Shown: positions 33,852 to 42,931 of the stretch, in pieces
Numbering within the stretch: the stretch's first letter is position 1
Layout: each line of letters opens with the position of its first letter
Source of the DNA: Streptomyces lanatus
Lineage (GTDB): Bacteria > Actinomycetota > Actinomycetes > Streptomycetales > Streptomycetaceae
Direction: 5' to 3'
Assembly (NCBI RefSeq): GCF_014655715.1
Contig: NZ_BNBM01000014.1
Location: forward strand, 203,101-267,100
DNA: 64,000 nucleotides
Notes under the pieces: model-generated
The model's database searches: none
Seen by the model: only the letters and a program-made list of their open reading frames with translations
Told to the model about the DNA's origin: nothing
Translations under genes and position numbers: made by a program

Positions 33852-35670
33852 GCTGCGTCTCGGTGACTGGGTCGACTCCGGTGTGGACTGGCTCGTCGCC
33901 CACATGGGCTGGCTCTTCGACGCGATCAAGGCGGTCGTCGAGGGCATGTACGACGGCGTCAACGCCGTCCTGACGGCACCCGAGCCCCTGCTCCTCGGCG
34001 GCATCCTCGCCGTGCTCGCCTGGTGGCTGCGCGGCCTGGTCCCGGGCGTTCTCGCCTTCGGCGGCTTCGCGCTGATCGACTCCCTCGACCTGTGGGACCG
34101 CGCCATGTCGACGCTGGCCCTCGTCCTGGTCGCCACGGTCATCGCCCTGGTGATCTCGGTCCCGCTGGGCATCTGGGCGGCCCGCTCCAAGACGGTCAGC
34201 GCGGCCGTACGGCCCGTCCTGGACCTGCTTCAGACGATGCCGTCGATGGTGCTGCTCATCCCGGCCATCCTCTTCTTCGGCCTGGGCACCGCCGCCGGCG
34301 TCATCGCCACCCTGATCTTCGCGCTCGCCCCGGGTGTCCGTATGACCGAGCTGGGCATCCGCCAGGTCGACGCGGAGCTGGTCGAGGCCGCCGAGGCGTT
34401 CGGCACCACACCACGCGACACCCTGCTGCGCGTCCAGCTGCCGCTCGCGCTGCCCACGATCATGGCCGGCATCAACCAGGTGATCATGCTGAGCCTGTCC
34501 ATGGTCGTCATCGCTGGCATGGTCGGCACCGGCGGCCTCGGCGGCGCGGTCAACGAGGCCATCGGCCAGCTCGACATCGGCTTCGGCTTCGAGGCGGGCG
34601 TCGGCATCGTCGTCCTCGCCATCTACCTGGACCGCATCACCGGCGCGCTCGGCGCGCAGATCTCCCCGCTCGGCCGCCGTGCCGCCGCCAAGGCCCGTGC
34701 CGCCGGCGGCGTCAAGGTCTGGAGCCACCGGCCCCGCCCGGTCGTCGCCGTCGCCGGCGTGGCCGCCCTGGCCCTCGTGGCGGGCGGCATGGGCGTCTTC
34801 GGCCCCACCTCCGGTACCGCCGCGGCCTCCGCCACGGACGTCGGCAAGGGCAAGGAGATCAAGCTCGGCTACATCCCGTGGGACGAGGGCATCGCCTCCA
34901 CCTTCCTCTGGAAGGAACTGCTGGAGCAGCGCGGCTTCAAGGTCACCACCAGCCAGTACGCCGCGGGCCCCCTCTATACGGGCCTCGCCACCGGCCAGAT
35001 CGACTTCGAGACGGACTCCTGGCTGCCCACCACACACGCCGAGTACTGGGAGAAGTACGGCAAGCAGCTGGAGGACCTCGGCTCCTGGTACGGCCCGACC
35101 TCCCTGGAGCTCTCCGTCCCCTCGTACGTCAAGGGCGTGGACTCCCTGGAGGACCTCAAGAGCAACGCCTCCAAGTTCAAGGGCAAGATCGTCGGCATCG
35201 AGCCGAGCGCCGGGATGATGGGCATGCTCAAGGACAAGGTCCTCAAGGAGTACGGCCTGGAGGGCTCCTACGACGTCGTCGACGGCTCGACGCCCGCGAT
35301 GCTCGCCGAGCTCAAGCGCGCGTACGCCAAGAAGGAGCCCATCGTCGTCACGCTCTGGTCGCCGCACTGGGCGTACAGCGACTACGACCTGAAGAAGCTC
35401 AAGGACCCCAAGGGCGCCTGGGGCAAGGGCGACGGCGTGCACACCCTCGCCCGCAAGGGCTTCGCCGGCGACAACCCCGAGGTCGGCCAGTGGCTGAAGA
35501 ACTTCTCCATGACCGAGAAGCAGCTCACCGGCCTGGAGTCGCAGATCACCAAGGCCGGCAAGGGCAAGGAGCAGGACGCCGTCCGCACCTGGCTGAAGCA
35601 GAACCCCGGTCTGCTGGACAAGTGGGCCCCGATCGACGCGTCGGACCTCAAGAACCAGGCGGCCGGGTGA
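33844..35670 (+). CDS. Betaine-type ABC permease fused to its substrate-binding protein
   Basis: This 608-aa protein combines two functions. Residues about 50-285 are an OpuAB/ProW permease with the ABC-contact loop EAAEAFGTTPRDTLLRVQLPLALP. A further helix (about 298-318) anchors an OpuAC-like binding domain (about 335-605, LGYIPWDEGIASTFLWKELLEQRG) displayed outside. Aromatic residues (GYIPWDEG, SWLPTTHAEYWEKYG, WSPHWAY) fit quaternary-amine binding. The GTG start overlaps the ATPase gene. Induction by high osmolarity would be expected from the family. A long hairpin follows. Confidence 0.95.
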   Translation: MPRLRLGDWVDSGVDWLVAHMGWLFDAIKAVVEGMYDGVNAVLTAPEPLLLGGILAVLAWWLRGLVPGVLAFGGFALIDSLDLWDRAMSTLALVLVATVIALVISVPLGIWAARSKTVSAAVRPVLDLLQTMPSMVLLIPAILFFGLGTAAGVIATLIFALAPGVRMTELGIRQVDAELVEAAEAFGTTPRDTLLRVQLPLALPTIMAGINQVIMLSLSMVVIAGMVGTGGLGGAVNEAIGQLDIGFGFEAGVGIVVLAIYLDRITGALGAQISPLGRRAAAKARAAGGVKVWSHRPRPVVAVAGVAALALVAGGMGVFGPTSGTAAASATDVGKGKEIKLGYIPWDEGIASTFLWKELLEQRGFKVTTSQYAAGPLYTGLATGQIDFETDSWLPTTHAEYWEKYGKQLEDLGSWYGPTSLELSVPSYVKGVDSLEDLKSNASKFKGKIVGIEPSAGMMGMLKDKVLKEYGLEGSYDVVDGSTPAMLAELKRAYAKKEPIVVTLWSPHWAYSDYDLKKLKDPKGAWGKGDGVHTLARKGFAGDNPEVGQWLKNFSMTEKQLTGLESQITKAGKGKEQDAVRTWLKQNPGLLDKWAPIDASDLKNQAAG

Positions 35671-35694
35671 CCTGACGGACCCGGACCGCCGCCC

Positions 35695-35749
35695 GAGGGG
35701 CGGGTCACGCCGTACGTTTTTCCCCTCCGTACGGCATGGCCCGCCCCTC
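35695..35749 (+). terminator. Long hairpin terminator after the betaine transporter
   Basis: GAGGGGCGGG (35695-35704) pairs with CCCGCCCCTC (35740-35749) and GCCGTACG (35709-35716) with CGTACGGC (35728-35735). The loop contains TTTTT. It ends the two-gene operon. Confidence 0.75.
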
Positions 35750-36187
35750 GCGGCATGTCCGCATAGTCACCCGGCATGCCTACGAAAAGGATCCGGCCAA
35801 CCACGCAGCGCTATCCCACCGCCCGAGCCGCCTCATGCGAACTCCCCCCGACCGGCACCGACTTCCCGCTCCCGCCACCACTCTGACCAGGCCCGCCCGC
35901 AGGAGCGAAGCCGGGAACACCGGGGAGCGCCCGAGCATTGAACAGAACAGCGGCTCTCGCGTACTGAGCGGCAGTCAGGGGCGCCATGGGGGCGCCCTGC
36001 GGGTGCGGGGTGCCGATCCGCTGGCGCGAACCCGTGGGTCGCACTTCCCCCAAGGTGTCGTCGATGTGACGGGCGCATGAAACGGTTTGCCGAACATGCG
36101 TAGGGTGCAGAGAACTCAACAGAAGGTGTGCGCCGGACGACGGGCGCGAGGACAGTGGACCGACGAGCGAAGGAGGGAGCCGGAGCG
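35750..36187. other. Gene-poor stretch before the XRE-cupin regulator
   Basis: In these 438 nt short frames on both strands are proline/arginine- or glycine-rich shadows without ribosome sites. The last part (36120-36187) ends in AAGGAGGGAG, the ribosome site of the regulator. A promoter is expected near 36060-36110, but no clear -10/-35 pair was seen. Confidence 0.5.
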
Positions 36188-36757
36188 ATGGGCGACCACA
36201 AAGAACAGCCCCTTCGGGTGGGTGCGGCCGTGCGGCGGCGACGCCGTGCGCTGGACCTCACCCTCGCCGTCGTGGCCGAGCGCAGCGGCCTGTCGGTGCC
36301 CTTCCTGAGCCAGGTCGAGAACGACCGGGCGCGCCCCAGCCGAAGCTCCCTGGAGAAGGTCGCCGACGCCTTGCGCACGACCGCCGTGGAGCTTCTCGCC
36401 GCCGCCGACCCGGCATGCAGCGTCGACGTGGTGCGCGCCGAAGGGAACGAGTTGGGACCCGAACCGCGGGTGCGTTCGCTGGTGCGCGGTCATCACCAGA
36501 TGCACGCCTCGGAGTTCACCGGCGACCATGACGCCGGCCGTGAATTCCAGTACCGCAACGACCAGTTGATGTACGTCGCCGACGGCGCCGTGGAGATCGA
36601 GGCGGAGGGCCGCGCCTATCGCCTGGGCCGCGGGGACTCCCTGTACCTCACCGGCGGGGTGCGGCACCGCTGGCGGGCGACCGTGCCGGACACGCGCGTG
36701 GTCGTCGTCGCGGTCGCGGAGCACATCGAGGCGGTCCGGAACCGGCCTGGGCGCTGA
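36188..36757 (+). CDS. XRE-family regulator with C-terminal cupin domain
   Basis: This 189-aa protein has a helix-turn-helix at about 9-65 (LTLAVVAERSGLSVPFLSQVENDRARPS) and a cupin barrel at about 105-175 (ELMYVADG-type sequence DQLMYVADGAVEIEAEG, then GDSLYLTGGVRHRW). Such regulators sense a small ligand and control neighbouring catabolic or transport genes. The ATG at 36188 lies behind AAGGAGGGAG. The stop codon overlaps the next start (TGATG), so the pair is coupled. Confidence 0.92.
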   Translation: MGDHKEQPLRVGAAVRRRRRALDLTLAVVAERSGLSVPFLSQVENDRARPSRSSLEKVADALRTTAVELLAAADPACSVDVVRAEGNELGPEPRVRSLVRGHHQMHASEFTGDHDAGREFQYRNDQLMYVADGAVEIEAEGRAYRLGRGDSLYLTGGVRHRWRATVPDTRVVVVAVAEHIEAVRNRPGR

Positions 36758-37467
36758 TGCGCGTCGTCTCCCTGGTGCCGTCGTTGACCGAGGCCGTCGC
36801 GGACCTCGGTGTGCTGGTCGGCGCGACGGACTGGTGCAGCCACCCGGCCGACCTGGACGTCACGCGCGTGGGCGGCACCAAGAACCCGAAGGTGGACCGC
36901 GTCCTCGCCCTCGCCCCCGACCTGGTGATCGCCAACGAGGAGGAGAACCGCGAGCCCGACCTCGCCGCCCTGCGCGCGGCCGGCGTCGACGTCCTGGTGA
37001 CGGAGGTGCGGGACGTGCCGCAGGCCTTCGGTGAACTCGCGCGTGTCCTGGAGGCCTGCGGGGTGACCGCACGCCCGCGCTGGCTGGACGAGGCGGAGGA
37101 CGCCTGGTCGTCGCCGGCCCCGGACCGCCGTACGACAGCCGTCGTGCCGATCTGGCGCCGCCCGTGGATGGTGCTGGGCCGCGACACCTTCGCGGGCGAC
37201 GTGCTGGCCCGCCTGGGCGTGGACCACGTCTACACCACGCACGAGGACCGCTACCCCCGTATACCCCTGGACGACCTGCGGGAGGCGGCCCCCGACCTCG
37301 TCGTCCTCCCCGACGAGCCGTACCGCTTCACCGCCGACGACGGCCCGGAAGCCTTCCCCGGACTGCCCTGCGCGCTGGTCAGCGGGCGGCACCTGACGTG
37401 GTACGGCCCGTCACTTGCCGAGGCACCACGGGTACTGACGGCGGCCCTGCGAGCAGCGCACCGCTGA
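36757..37467 (+). CDS. BtuF-like helical-backbone metal receptor, no signal peptide
   Basis: This 236-aa protein has the fold of cobalamin/ferric-siderophore binding proteins: RVVSLVPSLTEAVADLG, then VGGTKNPKVDRVLALAPDLVIANEEENR, and a C-terminal lobe. It has no signal peptide or lipobox and no ABC permease beside it, so it probably works in the cytosol as a binding or sensor protein. It is translationally coupled to the XRE-cupin regulator, and its last 89 nt overlap the end of the convergent TDT transporter gene. Confidence 0.88.
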   Translation: MRVVSLVPSLTEAVADLGVLVGATDWCSHPADLDVTRVGGTKNPKVDRVLALAPDLVIANEEENREPDLAALRAAGVDVLVTEVRDVPQAFGELARVLEACGVTARPRWLDEAEDAWSSPAPDRRTTAVVPIWRRPWMVLGRDTFAGDVLARLGVDHVYTTHEDRYPRIPLDDLREAAPDLVVLPDEPYRFTADDGPEAFPGLPCALVSGRHLTWYGPSLAEAPRVLTAALRAAHR

Positions 37468-38536
37468 ACAGCCCCCGGGTGGTGTGTACGGCGGCGACAC
37501 CCCAGGCCGCGACGAGGACGACGTACAGCCCGACGGCGAGCCCTTCGTAGACGACGAGCCCGGTGTGCCGGGCCAGCGCCGTGGCACCGGTGACACAGGT
37601 GCCGACGGGAAAGGTGAACGCCCACCAGGTCATCGCGAACCCCATGCCGTGCCGGCGGGCCCGCAGGACATGGGCGGTGGCGAGCCCGAACCACAGCAGC
37701 GCGAAACCCATGACGGGGACGCCGTACAGCACGGCCAGCATCCCGAAGCCCTCGCTGTACGGCGCCGGGACCACGCCCGGCGCGACGTCCGCGAAGACGC
37801 CGACCGCGGTGGTGGACTGGCCGAGCGGCCCCAGCACGAGAAACAGCGACGGGGTGAGGACGAGGGGCAGCGGCCCGCCCGTGATCAGCCGGGCGAACAC
37901 CAGGGGCAGCATCAGCAGCGTCGCGAGCAGACTCAGCCCGAACATCGCGACACAGGCCAGCAGCAGCGTCTCCCGGGCCTGCCCCGCCGGCAGATGCGGC
38001 ACGAGCAGCGGCCCTAGCGCCGCGGACACCATGGGCGCGACCAGCGGCAGCAGCCAGACGGGCGTGGCCTCGGACGGCTCGACGCGATGGCGTACGGCCA
38101 TGAGGTACGGGACGGCGACGGCGGCCGCCAGCCCGATGGCCGTCCCCGCGGCGAACAGCACGGCGTCCAGAGCGACCGCCGCCGAGGTCCCGATCCAGTC
38201 CCTGCCGACGACGAGGGCACCGCCGCCGACGGCCAGCAGGGCCATGGACAGACAGCCGTAGAAGGGCGCCATGGCCGGGTCGAGGAGGTGGGCGCGGGCC
38301 TGGTCGCGGTGGTGCGACCAGTGCGCGGCGCGGGCGCCGAGCAGCGTGACGAGCAGGGCGAGGGACAGGGCCCACACGGCGGCGCAGACGGTGCGCAGAC
38401 CGGGGAGGTGGAGCGGCAGTCCGGCGCCGGCGGTGGCCACGGCGGCTGTGCCCATGACGGCGGCGTACCAGTTGGGTCCGAGGTGACGGACGCCCAGGCG
38501 GCGGGTTGGCCCGAGGTGACGGGCTGCGGTGACCAT
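37379..38536 (-). CDS. TDT-family (TehA/SLAC1-like) transporter
   Basis: This 385-aa protein of about ten transmembrane helices belongs to the tellurite-resistance/dicarboxylate transporter family. WYAAVMGTAAVATAG at the N-terminus and MTWWAFTFPVGTCVTGA near the C-terminus are the family signatures. It may export C4-dicarboxylates, sulphite or similar anions. The ATG at 38536 gives the family start. It is divergent from a LysR regulator across 70 nt of palindromic DNA. Its tail overlaps the BtuF-like gene by 89 nt. Confidence 0.9.
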   Translation of the reverse strand: MVTAARHLGPTRRLGVRHLGPNWYAAVMGTAAVATAGAGLPLHLPGLRTVCAAVWALSLALLVTLLGARAAHWSHHRDQARAHLLDPAMAPFYGCLSMALLAVGGGALVVGRDWIGTSAAVALDAVLFAAGTAIGLAAAVAVPYLMAVRHRVEPSEATPVWLLPLVAPMVSAALGPLLVPHLPAGQARETLLLACVAMFGLSLLATLLMLPLVFARLITGGPLPLVLTPSLFLVLGPLGQSTTAVGVFADVAPGVVPAPYSEGFGMLAVLYGVPVMGFALLWFGLATAHVLRARRHGMGFAMTWWAFTFPVGTCVTGATALARHTGLVVYEGLAVGLYVVLVAAWGVAAVHTTRGLFSGALLAGPPSVPVVPRQVTGRTTSGAAR

Positions 38537-38584
38537 GTGTCCAGCGTCGCTTCGCGGATTCCCTCCCACCAGGGAGTTTGCCTC

Positions 38585-38609
38585 TATGGCGACATAAACT
38601 GAACTTATG
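38585..38609. promoter_or_regulatory. Overlapping palindromes between the TDT and LysR genes
   Basis: TATG-gcga-CATA (38585-38596) and CATAA-actgaac-TTATG (38593-38609) share a half-site. The second reaches the LysR ATG itself. This is an AT-rich island in GC-rich DNA and a good candidate LysR autoregulatory site. Confidence 0.6.
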
Positions 38610-39530
38610 ACAGAGGTGGCGGAGGGGCAGTTTCGCGCGGGGTCCTTGTCACACCGCGTCCCGGAGCTCGGCGCGCTGGAACTGCTGCTCGCGGTGGCGC
38701 GGCTCGGCAGTCTCGGCGGGGCGGCGCGTGAGCTGGGGATCACCCAGCCCGCGGCGAGCAGCCGGATCCGGTCGATGGAGCGGCAGTTGGGGGTGGCGCT
38801 GGTCGATCGCTCACCACGGGGTTCGCGGCTGACGGACGCCGGGGCGCTGGTGACGGACTGGGCGCGGCGGATCGTGGAGGCGGCGGAGGCGTTCGACGCG
38901 GGGGCGCAGGCGCTGCGGGACCGGCGGGACTCGCGGCTGCGGGTGGCGGCGAGCATGACGATCGCGGAGTATCTGCTGCCGGGTTGGCTGCTTGCCCTGC
39001 GGGCGCAGCGGCCGGATACGGCGGTGTCGTTGCTGGCCGGGAACTCGGCGGCGGTGGCGGAGCGGTTGCTGGCCGACGAGGCGGATCTCGGGTTCGTGGA
39101 GGGGGTGTCGGTGCCTACGGGGCTGGACTCCGTGGTCATCGCCCACGACAACCTGATCGTGGTGACGGCGCCGGGGCATGTGTGGGCGCGTCGGCGGCGG
39201 GCGCTGTCGGGGGCGGAGCTGGCGGCCACGCCGCTGATCCTGCGGGAGGAGGGGTCCGGGACTCGGCAGGTGCTGGATTCGGCGCTGGGGGGTCTGGCGC
39301 GGCCGCTGATCGAGCTGTCCTCGACGACCGCGGTCAAGGCCGCGGCGGTGGGTGGGGCCGGGCCGGCGGTGCTGAGTGAGCTGGCGGTGGGGGAGGAGCT
39401 GTCGATGCGGCGGCTGGTGAGCGTGCCGCTGGCCGACGTGTCGCTGGCGCGGGATCTGCGGGCGGTGTGGCCTACGGGGCATCGGCCGGTGGGGCCTGCG
39501 CGGGATCTGTTGGCGTTGACGCGGGGGTGA
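38607..39530 (+). CDS. LysR-family transcriptional regulator
   Basis: This 307-aa protein has a winged helix-turn-helix at about 20-80 (GSLGGAARELGITQPAASSRIRSMERQLG) and a periplasmic-binding-like effector domain (about 105-300). It probably controls the divergent TDT transporter. The ATG at 38607 has no ribosome site and is part of a palindrome. The transcript may be leaderless, or translation may start at the TTG at 38646 (SHRVPELGALELLLAV), which matches the usual family N-terminus. Confidence 0.92.
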   Translation: MTEVAEGQFRAGSLSHRVPELGALELLLAVARLGSLGGAARELGITQPAASSRIRSMERQLGVALVDRSPRGSRLTDAGALVTDWARRIVEAAEAFDAGAQALRDRRDSRLRVAASMTIAEYLLPGWLLALRAQRPDTAVSLLAGNSAAVAERLLADEADLGFVEGVSVPTGLDSVVIAHDNLIVVTAPGHVWARRRRALSGAELAATPLILREEGSGTRQVLDSALGGLARPLIELSSTTAVKAAAVGGAGPAVLSELAVGEELSMRRLVSVPLADVSLARDLRAVWPTGHRPVGPARDLLALTRG

Positions 39531-39570
39531 GGCTGGTTTTTCTCGCCCCCGCCGCCCCTACCCATTCCCG

Positions 39571-39648
39571 TCCCCCGGGGGCTGCCGCCCCCGGACCCCC
39601 GCATCGGCCCTGAACGGGCCTCGTCCTCAAACGCCGGACGGGCTGAAA
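39571..39648. repeat. Streptomyces-type palindromic intergenic repeat
   Basis: Three short stems occur in tandem: CCGGGGGC/GCCCCCGG (39575-39594), GGCCC/GGGCC (39606-39620), and a CGTCC-TCAAACGCC-GGACG stem (39622-39640). The CTCAAACGCCGGACGGGCTGAA wording recurs in many Streptomyces intergenic regions (from memory). It lies between the LysR gene and the convergent hydrolase gene and may act as a terminator. Confidence 0.7.
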
Positions 39649-39684
39649 AGCCTCACCCGCCGTCGCGAGCTGAGAAACCCGGCC

Positions 39685-40368
39685 TCAGCCACCAGCCGCC
39701 CGCACCAACCCCCGCACAACCCGCAAATCCTCCCCCATCTCCGGATGCCACTGCACCCCCAACACCCACCCCGCCGAAGGCAGTTCCACCGCCTCCACGG
39801 TCCCGTCCACCGCGTACGCCGACGCGACGAGCCCCTCACCCAACCGGTCCACGGCCTGATGGTGATAGGTCGGCACGGACGACTCCTCCGGGACGAGACC
39901 GGCGTACAGACTCCCCGGCACCGGCTTCACGGTATGGCTGCCGAACACCCCGACGACCTCCGCGTGCCCGTCGATGTGCTGAACGAGCGTCCCCCCGAGG
40001 GCGACGTTCAGCAGCTGCATCCCCCGGCAGATCCCCAGCAACGGCACCCCCGCGTCGAGTGCCGCGTCGATGAGCGCCAGCTCCCACGCGTCCCGCTCCC
40101 GCGCCGCAGGCCCCGTACGAGGCTCCCGCTCCGCGCCGTACCGGACCGGCTCGACGTCGGGGCCGCCGGCGATGACCAGCCCGTCCAGCCGGGCGACGGC
40201 CGCCGCGGCATGGGCCGGGTCGTCCGGCGGCAGCATCGCGGCCAGGCCGCCCGCCCGCTGCACCAGCCGCGGATAGCCGGCCGGCAGCAGCGCCGCGTCC
40301 AGCTCCCACACGCCCCAGCGCGCACCGGACTCCAGATAGGTGCTGACCCCGATCAGCGGCCTGGCCAC
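39685..40368 (-). CDS. Gamma-glutamyl-GABA hydrolase-like class I amidotransferase (PuuD-like)
   Basis: This 227-aa enzyme has a nucleophile C114 in LGICRGMQLLN and the His208/Glu210 pair in VQWHPEMG, the class I glutamine amidotransferase triad. Its stand-alone form matches the PuuD hydrolases that release gamma-aminobutyrate or related compounds from gamma-glutamyl conjugates. Next to a gamma-glutamyl synthetase, permease and dehydrogenase, it probably cleaves the glutamylated intermediate. The GTG at 40368 follows GAGGGAG. The permease gene is 26 nt upstream. Confidence 0.92.
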   Translation of the reverse strand: MARPLIGVSTYLESGARWGVWELDAALLPAGYPRLVQRAGGLAAMLPPDDPAHAAAAVARLDGLVIAGGPDVEPVRYGAEREPRTGPAARERDAWELALIDAALDAGVPLLGICRGMQLLNVALGGTLVQHIDGHAEVVGVFGSHTVKPVPGSLYAGLVPEESSVPTYHHQAVDRLGEGLVASAYAVDGTVEAVELPSAGWVLGVQWHPEMGEDLRVVRGLVRAAGG

Positions 40369-40393
40369 AGCGACTCCCTCACTCTCGAAACGT

Positions 40394-41842
<1,449 letters not shown>

Positions 41843-42014
41843 GGCCAACTCCCCACGTGCGGTGGACACCGGGCGGTTCCGGGCACGGTGGGGTGGGTCG
41901 ACCGGGCTCCGGTTCAATGGAATGGATGCATACCTTTGCCGGGTCGGTCGCTGGAACGCAATACCCTTGCGTTAATCGCCGGTAAATCCACCCGCACCGG
42001 GGACCGGGCGCCGC

Positions 42015-42845
42015 TCAGCCGAGGAAGCCCCGCAGCAGCGCCGCCGTACCGCCGCAGTGCTCGCGCATGATCTCCCGCGCGCACTCCGCGTTCCCCTCGA
42101 TCACGGCCTCCACCAGCGCGCTGTGCTGGCGCTGCGAGTGCTCCAGGTTGCGGACCAGGAGCGGGATGCAGTCGAGCAGGTCGTTCACGGTCGCGCGTAC
42201 GGCCGCGTACTGGGCGGTCAGGGAGGGGGAGCCGGACAGCTCGGCGAGGGTCAGATGCAGCAGCGTGTCCAGGCGGCGGTACTCGGCGAGCGGGGCGTCG
42301 TGTGTGCGGGCCAGCGCCTCGCGCAGCCGGTCCGCCTGCTCCTCGTCAAGGCCGTGCGCCGCGCACAGCCCGGCCGCGCCCACCTCGAGGACCTCACGGA
42401 AGCGCAGCGTGTCCTCGACGTCGACGTCCTTCAGGCGGCGGCGCAGCTCCTCCTCGCCGGGGGTGACGGGGCGCGGCAGGACGAACGTTCCGCCGTAGCG
42501 GCCGCGCCGCGACTCCACCAGGCCCTGGTCCTGGAGCACCTTCAGCACCTCGCGCAGCGTCACCCGGCTGATCCCCAGCCGGTCGGCCAGCTCCCGCTCG
42601 GCGGGCAGCCGCTCGCCGCCCGGCACCAGGCCGAGCCGGACGACCTGGAGGATCTGCTCCAGGGCCTCCTCGAAGCCGTTGCCGGCCCGCACCGGCCGCA
42701 GCACCGAGGTGAGCCGGTCGTCATCGGCACCGGGCGGCCCAGGCATCCCAGGCGTCCCCGGCATTCCAGATGTCCCCGGCGCCCCCGCCGTCCCCGCTGT
42801 CCCATGCTCCTCGGGCGCCCCCTGCTCCGTGCCCGTCTGCGACAT
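42015..42845 (-). CDS. GntR/FadR-type regulator with collagen-like N-terminus
   Basis: This 276-aa protein has a winged helix-turn-helix (LPAERELADRLGISRVTLREVLKVLQDQG) followed by an all-alpha FCD ligand domain with metal-site residues (EVGAAGLCAAHG, HLTLAELSGS, HSALVEAV). The first 45 residues are disordered, with glycine at every third position from G15 to G39 (GTAGTAGAPGTSGMPGTPG and on). It is divergent from the glnA4-like gene and probably controls the amine-utilisation cluster. The ATG at 42845 is preferred, with GGAAGGGGG upstream. Confidence 0.92.
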   Translation of the reverse strand: MSQTGTEQGAPEEHGTAGTAGAPGTSGMPGTPGMPGPPGADDDRLTSVLRPVRAGNGFEEALEQILQVVRLGLVPGGERLPAERELADRLGISRVTLREVLKVLQDQGLVESRRGRYGGTFVLPRPVTPGEEELRRRLKDVDVEDTLRFREVLEVGAAGLCAAHGLDEEQADRLREALARTHDAPLAEYRRLDTLLHLTLAELSGSPSLTAQYAAVRATVNDLLDCIPLLVRNLEHSQRQHSALVEAVIEGNAECAREIMREHCGGTAALLRGFLG

Positions 42846-42931
42846 ATGGTCGGACCCCCTTCCCAATCAATGGTCCTGCGCAATACCTTATGGCTCCCGG
42901 CTGACCGAAGTAGCCGAATGGAGGCTCTCCC

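Noticed and set aside
42724..42810. The GC-rich tandem look of this region as a DNA repeat element
   Set aside because: The periodicity is that of Gly-X-X codons in the GntR gene and the units are not identical at DNA level.
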